Assembly: GCF_022513585.1 (NCBI RefSeq)
Contig: NZ_JAKWBF010000007.1
Coordinates: 1 to 64,000 of the forward strand
DNA length: 64,000 nt
Source of the DNA: Gordonia gummivorans
Lineage (GTDB): Bacteria; Actinomycetota; Actinomycetes; Mycobacteriales; Mycobacteriaceae
Reading direction: 5' to 3'
A program made the position numbers and the translations under genes. A model generated the notes under the pieces. It was not told the DNA's origin. It made no database searches and saw only the letters and a list, made by a program, of their open reading frames with translations. Position 1 is the first letter of the stretch. Each line of letters opens with the position of its first letter. Positions 8,808-18,291 of the stretch are shown here, in pieces.

Positions 8808-9353
8808 TCACGAGTCGGGCTGCACCGGTTTCAGCCGGACCCGGACCGCGCCGATCAACCCGAGCGGATCGAGGTAGCGCGCCGTCCGACCGGCTCCGAG
8901 TCGTGCGCCCCAGTGCAGGCACACGGCGACCGGGCGTTCCGGATGGCCGGAGAGGACGGTCCCGATCGGGTCGCCGCGTCCGACATGATCGCCCGGTGAG
9001 ACGGTCGGCGTGACAGGCTCGTAGGTGGTGATCACCCCGTCGGGGTGCTGGATCGACACCACCGGACGGCCGGCCACCTCGCCGGCGAAACGGACCAACC
9101 CGGCCCCTGCGGCGAGCACCGGCGCCCCCGTGGTCGCGGCGAGATCGACACCTCGGTGCCCGGCCTGCCAGCGGTGTTCGGGGGCGTCGAACCCGCGTAC
9201 GACCGTCGGGCGTGGCGTCAACGGCACCGAATACTGCCTGGGGCCCGCCGCGACCGCGGCCGGCACGAGCCACAGCAGGACGACGGCGATCACCACCTCC
9301 ACGACGGCCGTCACGAGCCAGGCCGACAGGGTGATGCGGTGTGGTGTGCTCAC
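8808..9353 (-). CDS. M23-family peptidase-like protein
   Basis: A secreted LytM/M23-type domain follows a signal peptide or membrane anchor (WLVTAVVEVVIAVVLLWLVP). The first metal motif HxxxD is present as HRGVDLA. The second, normally HxH, reads CLHWGARL, with Cys in place of the first His. It may still cleave peptidoglycan or may have become a non-catalytic activator. I chose the GTG at 9353, which gives 181 residues and places the signal sequence at the N-terminus. A longer frame from 9509 adds a basic stretch with no signal character. The position between xerC and rpsB matches Rv2891. Confidence 0.8.
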   Translation of the reverse strand: MSTPHRITLSAWLVTAVVEVVIAVVLLWLVPAAVAAGPRQYSVPLTPRPTVVRGFDAPEHRWQAGHRGVDLAATTGAPVLAAGAGLVRFAGEVAGRPVVSIQHPDGVITTYEPVTPTVSPGDHVGRGDPIGTVLSGHPERPVAVCLHWGARLGAGRTARYLDPLGLIGAVRVRLKPVQPDS

Positions 9354-9569
9354 ACAGGTTCGACGCCGCGGCGGACGGTTCGGATCCGTGTGGAGGCGTT
9401 TTGGTTTTGCGGCCTCGACCGGCGTAAACTCGTTGCCGCACCTCACCGGAGTCGTAGTCAACGACTTCGTGGGGTGACTTCGCGCGCCTGAATCGCGAGA
9501 TGCGAACACGCCGTGTGAGCAGTCCCGGCCGGATTTCCGGAGCGGGTTTCACCGGCCTCAGGCGCCAGG

Positions 9570-9592
9570 ATCGATCACCGCCGGTGATCGAT
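9570..9592. promoter_or_regulatory. Perfect palindrome before rpsB
   Basis: ATCGATCACCG (9570-9580), one central C and CGGTGATCGAT (9582-9592) form a perfect 23-bp inverted repeat. It ends 26 bases before the rpsB ATG, close to the Shine-Dalgarno sequence AAAGGA. It could be an operator in DNA or a hairpin in the S2 leader RNA. Confidence 0.6.
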
Positions 9593-9618
9593 GTAACTGC
9601 ACACAAAGGAATCGACTC

Positions 9619-10437
9619 ATGGCTGTTGTGACCATGAAGCAGCTGCTGGACAGCGGCGCGCACTTCGGGCATCAGACCCGCCGTTGGAATCCGAAGATGA
9701 AGCGGTTCATCTTCACCGACCGCAACGGCATCTACATCATCGACTTGCAGCAGACGCTGACCTACATCGACAAGGCGTACGAGTTCGTCAAGGAGACCGT
9801 CGCCCACGGCGGCACCATCCTCTTCGTCGGTACCAAGAAGCAGGCGCAGGAGTCCATCGCCGCCGAGGCCACCCGCGTCGGTATGCCGTATGTGAACCAG
9901 CGCTGGCTCGGTGGCATGCTCACCAACTTCTCGACCGTCCACAAGCGCCTGCAGCGTCTGAAGGAACTCGAGACCATGGAGCAGACCGGCGGCTTCGAGG
10001 GACGTACCAAGAAGGAAATTCTCATGCTCACGCGTGAGAAGAACAAGCTCGAGCGCACCCTTGGTGGTATCCGGGACATGGCCAAGGTGCCATCCGCCGT
10101 TTGGGTGGTGGACACCAACAAGGAGCACATTGCTGTCGGTGAGGCACGCAAGCTCAACATCCCCGTCATCGCCATCCTCGACACCAACTGCGACCCCGAT
10201 CTCGTCGACTACCCGATCCCGGGCAACGACGACGCGATCCGCAGTGCTGCCCTGCTGACCCGCGTGGTCGCGTCGGCGGTCGCCGAGGGCGTGCAGGCAC
10301 GGGCCGGCCAGTCCGCCGACGACTCCAAGCCGGAGGCCGGTGGCGGCGAGCCGCTCGCCGAGTGGGAGCAGGAACTGCTGACGCAGGCCGCAGCTCCGGC
10401 CGGCGACGCCGCAACCGAGTCGAGCGCCGCACAGTAG
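9619..10437 (+). CDS. rpsB: 30S ribosomal protein S2
   Basis: The 272-residue protein is a complete S2, starting [27 protein letters not shown]. Family hallmarks include [17 protein letters not shown] and [12 protein letters not shown]. The C-terminal extension (about 235-272) is Ala/Glu-rich, as in other actinobacteria. AAAGGA lies upstream of the ATG. tsf follows after a 96-base spacer that holds a strong hairpin, so S2 and EF-Ts are probably cotranscribed with partial termination between them. Confidence 0.97.
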   Translation: MAVVTMKQLLDSGAHFGHQTRRWNPKMKRFIFTDRNGIYIIDLQQTLTYIDKAYEFVKETVAHGGTILFVGTKKQAQESIAAEATRVGMPYVNQRWLGGMLTNFSTVHKRLQRLKELETMEQTGGFEGRTKKEILMLTREKNKLERTLGGIRDMAKVPSAVWVVDTNKEHIAVGEARKLNIPVIAILDTNCDPDLVDYPIPGNDDAIRSAALLTRVVASAVAEGVQARAGQSADDSKPEAGGGEPLAEWEQELLTQAAAPAGDAATESSAAQ

Positions 10438-10446
10438 CTCGATCGT

Positions 10447-10474
10447 GGCCGGACGACTCACTGGTCGTCCGGCC
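10447..10474 (+). terminator. Hairpin between rpsB and tsf
   Basis: GGCCGGACGAC (10447-10457) pairs perfectly with GTCGTCCGGCC (10464-10474) around a 6-base loop. No T-tract follows, so it may attenuate transcription or stabilise RNA ends rather than terminate fully. Confidence 0.6.
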
Positions 10475-10533
10475 CCGAGATCTTCATGTCTGCAGATCTC
10501 GACAACACTCGTGAAGAAGGAGGCTCGCCAACG

Positions 10534-11358
10534 ATGGCGAACTACACCGCAGCCGATGTGAAGCGTCTCCGCGAACTCACCGGCTCTGGAATGCTGGACT
10601 GCAAGAACGCACTCGCGAACAACGACGGTGATTTCGACAAGGCCGTCGAGGAACTGCGCATCAAGGGTGCCAAGGACGTCGGCAAGCGCGCCGAGCGGTC
10701 GACTGCCGAGGGCCTCGTCGCCGCCAAGGACGGAGCGCTCATCGAGATCAACTCGGAGACCGACTTCGTCGCCAAGAACGCCGAGTTCCAGACGCTCGCC
10801 GACCAGATCGTCGAGGCGGCCGCGGCCGCCAAGACCAGCGACGTCGACGAGCTGAAGAAGGCTGCGCTGGGCAGCGGAACCGTCGACGAGGCGGTGGCTG
10901 CGCTCTCGGCCAAGATCGGCGAGAAGCTCGAACTGCGCCGCGTCGCCTACTACGACGGACCTGTCGCCGTCTACCTGCACAAGCGTGCGTCGGACCTGCC
11001 GCCGGCCGTCGGCGTGCTCGTCTCCTACGACGGTGACGGCGAAGCTGCTGCGGACGCCGCTCGCGGTGCTGCCATGCAGGTGGCCGCGCTGAAGGCGCGT
11101 TACGCCACCCGCGAGGAGGTGCCGGCCGACGTCGTCGAGAACGAGCGACGCATCGCCGAGCAGACCGCCAAGGAAGAAGGCAAGCCGGAGAAGGCACTCC
11201 CGAAGATCGTGGAGGGCCGGGTCAACGGGTTCTACAAGGACGTCGTGCTGCTCGATCAGCCGTCGGTCCAGGATTCCAAGAAGACCGTCAAGGCGCTTCT
11301 CGACGATGCCGGTGTGACCGTCAACGGTTTCGTCCGCTTCGAGGTCGGCCAGGCCTGA
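10534..11358 (+). CDS. tsf: Elongation factor Ts
   Basis: The 274-residue protein is a full-length EF-Ts, the nucleotide exchange factor for EF-Tu. The N-terminal UBA-like domain (about 1-55) reads [20 protein letters not shown], followed by the ETDFVAKN motif near residue 75 that contacts EF-Tu. The ATG at 10534 follows AAGGAGG; an earlier in-frame ATG at 10486 adds 16 residues not found in the family. A strong hairpin terminator lies directly downstream, so the rpsB-tsf unit probably ends here. Confidence 0.97.
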   Translation: MANYTAADVKRLRELTGSGMLDCKNALANNDGDFDKAVEELRIKGAKDVGKRAERSTAEGLVAAKDGALIEINSETDFVAKNAEFQTLADQIVEAAAAAKTSDVDELKKAALGSGTVDEAVAALSAKIGEKLELRRVAYYDGPVAVYLHKRASDLPPAVGVLVSYDGDGEAAADAARGAAMQVAALKARYATREEVPADVVENERRIAEQTAKEEGKPEKALPKIVEGRVNGFYKDVVLLDQPSVQDSKKTVKALLDDAGVTVNGFVRFEVGQA

Positions 11359-11374
11359 TCACGTAGACACCGTC

Positions 11375-11415
11375 ACGGCCCCGTGGTTCACCGTTCCCGG
11401 TGGCCACGGGGCCGT
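11375..11415 (+). terminator. Hairpin terminator after tsf
   Basis: ACGGCCCCGTGG (11375-11386) is a perfect 12-bp inverted match to CCACGGGGCCGT (11404-11415). It begins 16 bases after the tsf stop. There is only a short T-poor tail, as is common for actinobacterial terminators. Confidence 0.75.
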
Positions 11416-11473
11416 TGCGTATCGCGGGACGCTCACCTCGGCCGGGGTGTCACGAGCGCAACGCGGTGGCGCC

Positions 11474-11479
11474 TAAGAT
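11474..11479 (+). promoter_or_regulatory. Likely -10 box for pyrH
   Basis: TAAGAT lies 39 bases before the pyrH ATG, downstream of the tsf terminator. No good -35 match is visible, which is normal for this group. Confidence 0.4.
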
Positions 11480-11518
11480 GATCTGCAGATAAATGACCGC
11501 CGACGAGTGAGGAAATCG

Positions 11519-12259
11519 ATGAGCGAAGGCCCCCAGGTTCAGCAGTCCGATCGTGCGGGTTTCCACCGGGTCCTGCTCAAGCTCGGTGGCGAGATGTTCG
11601 GCGGCGGCGAAGTGGGTCTCGACCCCGATGTCGTGGCGACGGTCGCCGACCAGATCGCCGACGTCGTCGCAAGCGGCGTGCAGGTCGCCGTGGTCATCGG
11701 TGGGGGTAATTTCTTCCGCGGTGCGGAATTGCAGCAGCGCGGTCTCGACCGGTCGCGTTCGGACTACATGGGCATGCTCGGCACCGTGATGAACTGCCTT
11801 GCCCTGCAAGACTTTCTCGAGAAGCGCGGGGTCACGACGCGCGTGCAGACCGCGATCACGATGGGGCAGGTCGCCGAGCCATATCTGCCGCTGCGCGCCC
11901 AACGGCATCTGGAGAAGGGTCGCGTCGTGATTTTCGGAGCCGGTATGGGCATGCCCTACTTCTCCACCGACACGACCGCTGCGCAACGCGCTCTGGAGAT
12001 CAAGGCCGAGGTCGTGCTGATGGCCAAGGCGGTCGACGGCGTGTACAGCTCCGATCCGCGGACCGATCCCGACGCGACGCTGTACCGCGAGATCACTCAC
12101 CGCGAAGTTCTCGACAAGGAACTCAAGGTCGCCGATGCGACGGCGTTCAGTCTGTGTATGGACAACAAGATGCCGATCCTGGTGTTCAATTTGCTCCAAG
12201 AGGGAAACATTGCTCGCGCCGTCGCGGGCGAGCAGATCGGCACCCTGGTGAGCACATGA
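11519..12259 (+). CDS. pyrH: UMP kinase
   Basis: This 246-residue amino-acid-kinase-fold enzyme phosphorylates UMP to UDP for pyrimidine supply. Motifs are [12 protein letters not shown] near the N-terminus, [11 protein letters not shown], and the late [11 protein letters not shown] segment. The ATG at 11519 is preceded by GTGAGGAAA; an in-frame GTG at 11507 would place the ribosome site inside the gene. frr follows after 57 bases, the conserved bacterial pairing. Confidence 0.96.
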   Translation: MSEGPQVQQSDRAGFHRVLLKLGGEMFGGGEVGLDPDVVATVADQIADVVASGVQVAVVIGGGNFFRGAELQQRGLDRSRSDYMGMLGTVMNCLALQDFLEKRGVTTRVQTAITMGQVAEPYLPLRAQRHLEKGRVVIFGAGMGMPYFSTDTTAAQRALEIKAEVVLMAKAVDGVYSSDPRTDPDATLYREITHREVLDKELKVADATAFSLCMDNKMPILVFNLLQEGNIARAVAGEQIGTLVST

Positions 12260-12316
12260 GCGGCCAGTACCACCACATCCGAGTCAGGCCTGAGACGAAA
12301 TGAAACGGGGACGAGC

Positions 12317-12874
12317 ATGATCGACGACGCGTTGCTGGACGCCGAGGAGAAGATGGAGAAGGCGGTGTCGGTCGCCAAGGACGACATGGGCTCCATCCGG
12401 ACCGGGCGCGCGAATCCGGCGATGTTCAACAAGGTCAACATCGAGTACTACGGCACGATGACGCCGATCACGCAGGTCGCGTCGATCAACACACCGGAAG
12501 CACGACTCGTGGTGATCAAGCCGTACGAGGCGTCGACCCTCCGCGACATCGAGACCTCGATCCGCAATTCCGATCTCGGGGTCAATCCGACCAACGACGG
12601 CACCCTGATCCGCGTCTCGATTCCCCAGCTGACCGAGGATCGTCGCCGCGAGCTGGTCAAGCAGGCCAAGGCCAAGGGCGAAGACGCCAAGGTCGCCATC
12701 CGGAACGTGCGCCGGAAAGCGGTGGACGAACTGAAGCGGATCCAGAAGGACGGCGAGGCCGGCGAAGACGAGGTCACCCGCGCCGAAAAGGACCTCGACA
12801 AGACGACGGCCGGCTATGTGCACCAGGTCGACGAACTGGTGAAGCACAAAGAGAACGAATTGCTCGAGGTGTGA
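12317..12874 (+). CDS. frr: Ribosome recycling factor
   Basis: The 185-residue protein is a complete RRF, which splits post-termination ribosomes with EF-G. Conserved stretches include [12 protein letters not shown], the [17 protein letters not shown] segment and [10 protein letters not shown]. The gene lies between pyrH and cdsA. The cdsA GTG overlaps its stop codon (12871-12874), so translation of the two is probably coupled. Confidence 0.97.
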   Translation: MIDDALLDAEEKMEKAVSVAKDDMGSIRTGRANPAMFNKVNIEYYGTMTPITQVASINTPEARLVVIKPYEASTLRDIETSIRNSDLGVNPTNDGTLIRVSIPQLTEDRRRELVKQAKAKGEDAKVAIRNVRRKAVDELKRIQKDGEAGEDEVTRAEKDLDKTTAGYVHQVDELVKHKENELLEV

Positions 12875-13764
12875 GCGCGGCCCCGCAACGACGCGGTGAC
12901 CCCGGAACGCCACCGACGTCTGAGAAGCCCCAGGCCGAGAAGCCCAAGTCGCGGGCGGGCCGCGATCTGCCCGCGGCCATCGCCGTCGGGATGTCGCTCG
13001 GTGTCTCGATCATTCTGATCCTGCTGTTCGCGCCGCTGATCTGGTATCCCCTGGTCGCAGTGGCCTTCCTCGTGGCCACGTGGGAAGTCACCAAACGCCT
13101 GCGCGCCGGCGGCTACGACGTCGCGTTCTGGCCGTTGCTGCTCGGTGGGCAGGCGATCATCTGGTCGTCGTGGCCGTGGGGACAGACCGGCGCGATCGCT
13201 GCCTTCGCAGCGACGCTGCTGGTCATCATGGTGTGGAAGCTGCTCTCGCAGGGCCTTTCGCATGCGCCGCACAACTACCTGCAGGATCTTGCTGCATCGG
13301 TCCTGGTGCTGGCGTGGTTGCCGCTGCTGGCATCGTTCGGTGCCAACCTCGTGGTGCAGGACAATGGCGCCGCCCGGGTCGCGACCCTCATGATCGTCGT
13401 CGTCTGCTCGGATGTCGGCGGATACGCGGCCGGTGTTCTCTTCGGCAAACACCCGATGGCACCGGCGATCAGTCCCAAGAAGTCCTGGGAGGGCCTGGTC
13501 GGCTCGTTGCTGGTGGGCACGATCGGCGCCGTGTGCTCGGTGCTGTTCCTCCTGGACAGCCACTGGTGGGTCGGGGCTGTCCTGGGGCCGGTCCTGGTGG
13601 TCTGTGCGACCCTCGGTGACCTGGTGGAATCCCAGGTCAAACGCGACCTCGGCATCAAGGACATGGGCACTTTACTGCCCGGCCACGGCGGCATCATGGA
13701 CCGACTCGACTCGCTGCTGCCGTCGGCTTTCGTGGTGTGGGCTGTGCTCACCGCGCTGCTCTGA
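12871..13764 (+). CDS. cdsA: Phosphatidate cytidylyltransferase
   Basis: The 297-residue integral membrane enzyme makes CDP-diacylglycerol from phosphatidate and CTP, feeding all phospholipid synthesis. A hydrophilic N-terminus (about 1-30) precedes seven to eight membrane segments. The CDP-alcohol synthase signature is present near the C-terminus, as [19 protein letters not shown] followed by MDRLDS. The GTG start overlaps the frr stop. It ends the pyrH-frr-cdsA run, and a block of palindromic repeats follows before the convergent lapA-like gene. Confidence 0.95.
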   Translation: MSAAPQRRGDPGTPPTSEKPQAEKPKSRAGRDLPAAIAVGMSLGVSIILILLFAPLIWYPLVAVAFLVATWEVTKRLRAGGYDVAFWPLLLGGQAIIWSSWPWGQTGAIAAFAATLLVIMVWKLLSQGLSHAPHNYLQDLAASVLVLAWLPLLASFGANLVVQDNGAARVATLMIVVVCSDVGGYAAGVLFGKHPMAPAISPKKSWEGLVGSLLVGTIGAVCSVLFLLDSHWWVGAVLGPVLVVCATLGDLVESQVKRDLGIKDMGTLLPGHGGIMDRLDSLLPSAFVVWAVLTALL

Positions 13765-13826
13765 CCCGAGGGGTTAGGTGACCGGCCCCGCTGAGCTGGG
13801 CAAACATGATATCGTCGTGCCCGCAA

Positions 13827-14015
13827 AATCTAGGGGAAGAGTTTCTTCCCCGAGGTTCGTAGTCGTCCCCTAGGAAACTCTGGGGGAGGACTCCAAGGGT
13901 AGGGGAAGAAGTTTCTTCCCCTACTTTTGTGGCGGATCGCGCCGACGACGCTCTTCCTGCCTCCACGATCGCCGCCGCAGGCGGCGGGTGGGTCACTGAT
14001 CCGAAGATTACTGCT
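13827..14015. repeat. Composite intergenic repeat, copy 2 (modules A, C, D)
   Basis: Module A consists of three successive hairpins: GGGGAAGA-GTT-TCTTCCCC (13833-13851), a GTCGTCCCC/GGGGAGGAC pair (13862-13891, one mismatch) and TAGGGGAAGAA-GT-TTCTTCCCCTA (13900-13923). Module C (13959-13994) and a short module D (about 13995-14015) follow. The copy lies between the convergent genes cdsA and the lapA-like gene, in a gap of 347 bases with no other feature I can see. Confidence 0.85.
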
Positions 14016-14111
14016 GGTGAGACGACACAGTCAGCTCACCAGGGGCGCGGGCTCGCACCTAGCCGGCGCTAGGCGGGCGGGAAGTTGCGCCCACCCGGAG
14101 GCGACGGTACT

Positions 14112-14513
14112 TCAGGCGTCGGGCCCGATCCGTTTGGCCTTCTTGAGTGCCCGGCTCATCTGGAACATCCGGAGTCCACCGACCAGGGCGACGATCAACG
14201 CACCCGCGATCGCCGCGATGAGCAGGCTGATGCCGACCGGGAAGTTGACGTCCCAGAAGATCAGGCTGATCTGCTGGCTCTCCAGGTTCTGCAGGATGAA
14301 GATGAGAAGGAAGACGAGGACGATCGTGCCGACGATCACACCCACCCACGATGCCCTGGCCCGCGTGTGCTCGACATCGGTGACGGTGCTGCGGATCTGG
14401 TCGCGTTGGTCGAGGAGCGCTTGGTGTTCGGCGTCGGGCGCAGGCAGGGGAGGGACGCCGGACCCGTCAGGTGCCTGCGGGTCGGGGCCGGGCGAGGGGT
14501 CTCGTGTCGTCAT
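14112..14513 (-). CDS. LapA-domain (DUF1049) membrane protein
   Basis: The 133-residue protein has a proline-rich cytoplasmic N-terminus (about 1-50) and two membrane helices: [20 protein letters not shown] and [20 protein letters not shown]. Between them lies the family pattern [18 protein letters not shown]. This is the lipopolysaccharide-assembly-protein-A-like domain, widespread in actinobacteria that lack LPS. The C-terminus is basic (RALKKAKR). It is divergent from rlmN with only 30 bases between starts. The specific role is unknown. Confidence 0.85.
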   Translation of the reverse strand: MTTRDPSPGPDPQAPDGSGVPPLPAPDAEHQALLDQRDQIRSTVTDVEHTRARASWVGVIVGTIVLVFLLIFILQNLESQQISLIFWDVNFPVGISLLIAAIAGALIVALVGGLRMFQMSRALKKAKRIGPDA

Positions 14514-14543
14514 GGGTTCATCATGACATGCGACAATGGCGTC

Positions 14544-15650
14544 ATGACGTCATTGCCACTCGTGTTCGACGCGCCCAAGAGAGGGCGGCCGCCGACACAT
14601 TTCGCCGACCTGGACGCCCAGGCCCGGGTGGCAGCCGTCGCCGAGTTGGGTCTGCCCAAGTTCCGCGCGAACCAGCTGGCCCGCCAGTACTACGGGCGTC
14701 TCAACGGTGACGTCGCGGAGATGACCGATCTGCCCGCCGCGGCGCGTCCCTCGGTCGGTCAAGCGCTGTTCCCGCCGCTGCTGACCCCGGTCCGCCACAT
14801 TTCCTGCGACGACGGCAGCACCCGAAAGACGTTGTGGCGACTGCACGACGGCACATTGCTGGAGAGCGTGTTGATGCGCTACCCGGATCGCAACACGCTG
14901 TGCATCTCGAGCCAGGCGGGCTGTGGAATGGCGTGTCCGTTCTGTGCGACCGGACAGGGCGGCCTCGATCGCAATCTCTCGACCGCGGAGATCGTCGACC
15001 AGGTGCGATGTGCTGCGAGATCGCTGCGCGACGGCGAGTTCGGCGAGCCGGGCCGCCTGTCCAACGTCGTGTTCATGGGTATGGGCGAGCCGCTGGCGAA
15101 CTACAAGCGGGTGGTGAGCGCGGTGCGGCAGATCACCGCTCCGTCACCCGAAGGCCTCGGCATCTCGGCCCGTTCGATCACGGTGTCGACCGTCGGACTC
15201 GCGCCCTCGATCCGGCGGCTTGCCGACGAAGGCCTCTCGGTGACGCTCGCAGTGTCGCTGCACACACCCGACGACGAGCTGCGCGACACGCTTGTGCCGG
15301 TCAACAACCGATGGTCCGTTCAGGAAGTGCTCGACGCTGCGCGCTACTACGCCGACACCACCGGCCGCCGCGTATCCATCGAATACGCACTGATCCGGGA
15401 CGTCAACGACCAGCCGTGGCGGGCAGACATGTTGGGGGAGAAGCTGCGTCGTGCCCTGGGGTCATTGGTGCATGTGAATCTGATCCCGCTGAATCCGACC
15501 CCCGGATCGGAATGGGACGCCAGTCCCAAACCGGTCGAGCGAGAGTTCGTGCGACGCGTGCAAGAGCAGGGTGTGTCCTGCACCGTGCGCGACACCCGTG
15601 GGCAGGAGATAGCGGCTGCGTGCGGTCAGCTCGCAGCCGAAGAGCGCTGA
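14544..15650 (+). CDS. rlmN: 23S rRNA/tRNA adenine-C2 methyltransferase RlmN
   Basis: This 368-residue radical-SAM enzyme methylates A2503 of 23S rRNA and A37 of some tRNAs. The iron-sulfur cluster motif is Cys127, Cys131 and Cys134 ([14 protein letters not shown]). The GMGEPL motif and the methyl-carrying C-terminal Cys346 (VSCTVRD) are present. I chose ATG 14544 ([12 protein letters not shown]); an ATG at 14523 is also in frame, and neither has a clear ribosome site. The gene ends 13 bases from the convergent DUF2631 gene. Confidence 0.94.
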   Translation: MTSLPLVFDAPKRGRPPTHFADLDAQARVAAVAELGLPKFRANQLARQYYGRLNGDVAEMTDLPAAARPSVGQALFPPLLTPVRHISCDDGSTRKTLWRLHDGTLLESVLMRYPDRNTLCISSQAGCGMACPFCATGQGGLDRNLSTAEIVDQVRCAARSLRDGEFGEPGRLSNVVFMGMGEPLANYKRVVSAVRQITAPSPEGLGISARSITVSTVGLAPSIRRLADEGLSVTLAVSLHTPDDELRDTLVPVNNRWSVQEVLDAARYYADTTGRRVSIEYALIRDVNDQPWRADMLGEKLRRALGSLVHVNLIPLNPTPGSEWDASPKPVEREFVRRVQEQGVSCTVRDTRGQEIAAACGQLAAEER

Positions 15651-15663
15651 GTGGAGTGAGGTC

Positions 15664-15933
15664 CTAGGACCACTTGCCGCGGTTCATGACCAGGCCGCGA
15701 ATCACGAAGAACAGCAACAGCAGCGCGAAGCCGACGAGGTAGATGTCCTCGATGTGGCCGTGGTGATTGCCGATGATCATGGCGACGAGCGCCAGCGCGC
15801 AGATGACGCCGGCGATGTAGAAGGCCTTGGTGGCCTGGCCGTGCCAGCCGAAGCGTGCGGACGGAGCGTCGGCGGGTTCCCGAACCCAGCCGGTGTCGAC
15901 GGTGTCGGTGTGCTCCACCTCAGTGCTTGCCAC
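15664..15933 (-). CDS. DUF2631 membrane protein
   Basis: This 89-residue protein has two predicted membrane helices (about 38-55 and 61-80) after an acidic N-terminus, VASTEVEHTDTVDTGW. This layout and the WHGQATKAFYIAG motif fit the actinobacterial DUF2631 family (neighbourhood of Rv2876). GAGGAG lies seven bases before the GTG at 15933, which supports that start over the earlier ATG at 16005. The function is unknown. It is divergent from the PuuE-like gene across a region with a tandem 25-bp repeat. Confidence 0.8.
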   Translation of the reverse strand: MASTEVEHTDTVDTGWVREPADAPSARFGWHGQATKAFYIAGVICALALVAMIIGNHHGHIEDIYLVGFALLLLFFVIRGLVMNRGKWS

Positions 15934-16014
15934 GGTGACTCCTCGCTGCGCGTCAGGTCTCTGACGATCGGTAGTAGTTCGCGAGATCAGCATAGCGGTA
16001 GCCAACTCCTACCC

Positions 16015-16089
16015 GCAGGCGAGGCGCCGTGTCGAGATCCGCCGGATCGAGCCGGCTCCGAGCCGTAGGCGAGGCGCCGTGTCGAGATC
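16015..16089. repeat. Direct repeat of 25 bp, spaced 50 bp
   Basis: GCAGGCGAGGCGCCGTGTCGAGATC (15-bp core GGCGAGGCGCCGTGT) at 16015-16039 recurs at 16065-16089 with one difference. It lies between the divergent DUF2631 and PuuE-like genes. It resembles the dispersed GTGTCGAGAT-type repeats seen in intergenic DNA of related genera, but may also be a binding site pair. Confidence 0.7.
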
Positions 16090-16106
16090 GATGACAGAAT
16101 TCGGCC

Positions 16107-17078
16107 ATGTTCCAGTCCCCGCGATCCCTCGCCGACTATCGAGCCGAACGGTATCCGCGCGACATGGTCGGCTACGGCGAGCACACTCCTGACCCGCAGT
16201 GGCCCGGCGACGCGCGAATCGCGGTGCAATTCGTCCTCAACTACGAGGAGGGTTCGGAGAACAACGTCCTCGAGAACGACCGGGGCAGCGAGACGTTCCT
16301 GTCGGAGATGGTCGGCGCGCAGTCGTTCCCGAACCGGCACATGAGCATGGAGTCGCTGTACGAGTACGGTTCCCGGGCGGGCGTGTGGCGCATCCTGCGT
16401 CTGTTCTCGCGACGCGATCTGCCGCTGACGATCTTCGCGGTCGCGCAGGCGATGGCCCGCAACCCGGAGGTGGCCGCGGCCTTTGTCGCGCGGGGTGACG
16501 AGATCGCCTGTCATGGCTACCGCTGGCTCAGCTACCAGATGGTCGACGCGAGGGTGGAGGCCGAGCACATGCAGGCGGCGATCTCGCTTCTCACCGAGAT
16601 CACCGGGGAACGCCCGCTCGGCTGGTACACCGGCCGGGACTCGCCGAACACGCGCCGGCTCGTCGTCGAGCAGGGTGGATTCGTCTACGACTCCGACAGC
16701 TACGCCGACGATCTTCCCTACTGGGTGAAGGTGCCGCGGCAGGCCGACGGGGTCACCGACGTCGTCGATCACCTCGTGGTCCCGTACACGCTCGACACCA
16801 ACGACATGCGGTTCTCTTCGCCAGGTGGGTTTCCGTCGGGCGAGCAGTTCTTCGCCCATCTGCGCGACGCGTTCGACGTGCTCTACCGCGAGGGCGCCGA
16901 CGGGGCACCGAAGATGCTCTCGGTCGGTCTGCACTGCCGGCTCGTCGGACGTCCGGCCCGGCTGGCTGCGCTCGAACGCTTCCTCGATCACGTGCAATCG
17001 CATGAAGGGGTATGGATCACCCGGCGTATCGACATCGCCGAACACTGGCGCAAGGTGCATCCGGCCGCGCCCGCGTAA
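16107..17078 (+). CDS. PuuE-like allantoinase / polysaccharide deacetylase family protein
   Basis: The 323-residue protein is a NodB-fold deacetylase of the PuuE branch, which hydrolyses allantoin to allantoate. Family hallmarks are [35 protein letters not shown], the [15 protein letters not shown] segment, and EIACHGYRW, which supplies the metal ligands. No other purine-degradation gene is nearby, so the substrate is uncertain and it could act on a related amide. The ATG at 16107 is the first of the frame and matches the family N-terminus. dxr follows 22 bases later. Confidence 0.8.
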   Translation: MFQSPRSLADYRAERYPRDMVGYGEHTPDPQWPGDARIAVQFVLNYEEGSENNVLENDRGSETFLSEMVGAQSFPNRHMSMESLYEYGSRAGVWRILRLFSRRDLPLTIFAVAQAMARNPEVAAAFVARGDEIACHGYRWLSYQMVDARVEAEHMQAAISLLTEITGERPLGWYTGRDSPNTRRLVVEQGGFVYDSDSYADDLPYWVKVPRQADGVTDVVDHLVVPYTLDTNDMRFSSPGGFPSGEQFFAHLRDAFDVLYREGADGAPKMLSVGLHCRLVGRPARLAALERFLDHVQSHEGVWITRRIDIAEHWRKVHPAAPA

Positions 17079-17100
17079 AACCGTGGTTCAGAATGGATGG

Positions 17101-18291
17101 GTGCCTACGCGTGTGCTCATTCTCGGTTCGACCGGTTCGATCGGTGTGCAGGCGCTGGAGGTGATCCGCGAACATCCCGACCGCTTCGAGGTCGTCGGCC
17201 TCGGTGCCGGCGGAGCCAACCTCGATGCGCTGGCCGAGCAGGCCGCCGAGTTCTCGATCCCGCCCGCCCGACTGGCCGTGGCCGACAAGGATGCTGCCGG
17301 GCACCTCGCCGACCGGCTCGGCGGGCCGGTTGCGGCCGGCCCCGATGCCATGTGTGAGCTGATCGATTCGACCGAGGCCGATGTGATTCTCAACGCGGTG
17401 GTCGGGTCGATCGGCCTGGCGCCGAGTCTTGCTGCACTGGCCACCGGGGCGCGCCTGGCACTGGCGAACAAGGAGTCCCTGGTCGCGGGTGGCTCGCTGG
17501 TGCTCGACGCTGCGGCTCCGGGACAGATCGTGCCGGTGGATTCCGAACACTCGGCGATCGCCCAGTGCCTGCGTGCGGGTACCGCCGCCGAGGTCGACCG
17601 CCTGGTCCTGACCGCGTCGGGCGGCCCGTTCCGGGGCTGGACGCGTGCGCAGCTCGAGGATGTCACCCCAGAACAGGCGGGCCGCCACCCGACGTGGTCG
17701 ATGGGCCCGATGATCACCCTGAACTCGGCGACGCTGGTGAACAAGGCGCTCGAGGTCATCGAGGCCCACCTGCTGTTTGGCGTGGACTACGACCACATCG
17801 ACGTGACGGTGCATCCCCAGTCGATCGTCCATTCGATGGTGACCTTCGTCGACGGCGCGACCATCGCGAAGGCGTCGCCGCCCTCGATGAAACTGCCGAT
17901 CGCGCTCGCCCTCGGATGGCCCGACCGGGTGCCCGGGTCGTCGTCGGCGTGCGACTTCTCGACCGCCTCGCAATGGACGTTCGAGCCGGTCGACGACGAG
18001 GTGTTCCCGGCCATAGAGCTGGCACGCGCCGCCGGCACTCGCGGCGGCAGCATGACCGCGGTGTTCAACGCCGCGAACGAGGCCGCGGCCGCCGGGTTCT
18101 TCGACGGTGCGATCCGGTTTCCGCGCATCGTCGACATCGTGGCGCAGGTGCTCTCCGAGGCCGATCAGTGGTCATCGGCGCCGGGTAGTGTGGAAGAGGT
18201 CTTTGCAGCCGATCAGTGGGCCCGTGATCGCGCGGCGGTCCTGGTCGGAAGCGGTCCACACACGGTGGGCCCGGATGGAGTGGGTACGTGA
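17101..18291 (+). CDS. dxr: 1-deoxy-D-xylulose 5-phosphate reductoisomerase
   Basis: Dxr (IspC) converts DXP to MEP, the first committed step of the MEP isoprenoid pathway. The 396-residue protein has an N-terminal NADPH-binding motif [14 protein letters not shown], the central [13 protein letters not shown] and VPVDSEHSA active-site segments, and GGPFRGW with [11 protein letters not shown]. The GTG at 17101 aligns with the family start; an in-frame GTG at 17083 is less likely. The stop overlaps the rip1 start (GTGA at 18288). ispG is two genes downstream, giving the conserved dxr-rip1-ispG operon. Confidence 0.95.
   Translation: MPTRVLILGSTGSIGVQALEVIREHPDRFEVVGLGAGGANLDALAEQAAEFSIPPARLAVADKDAAGHLADRLGGPVAAGPDAMCELIDSTEADVILNAVVGSIGLAPSLAALATGARLALANKESLVAGGSLVLDAAAPGQIVPVDSEHSAIAQCLRAGTAAEVDRLVLTASGGPFRGWTRAQLEDVTPEQAGRHPTWSMGPMITLNSATLVNKALEVIEAHLLFGVDYDHIDVTVHPQSIVHSMVTFVDGATIAKASPPSMKLPIALALGWPDRVPGSSSACDFSTASQWTFEPVDDEVFPAIELARAAGTRGGSMTAVFNAANEAAAAGFFDGAIRFPRIVDIVAQVLSEADQWSSAPGSVEEVFAADQWARDRAAVLVGSGPHTVGPDGVGT

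Noticed and set aside
8734..10980. 748-codon minus-strand frame across the M23 gene, rpsB and tsf
   Set aside because: It overlaps well-supported rpsB and tsf in antisense and the sequence looks like a frame-shifted shadow.
16107..17078. Cell-wall chitin deacetylase
   Set aside because: No signal peptide and the PuuE-specific motifs favour a cytosolic allantoinase-like enzyme.
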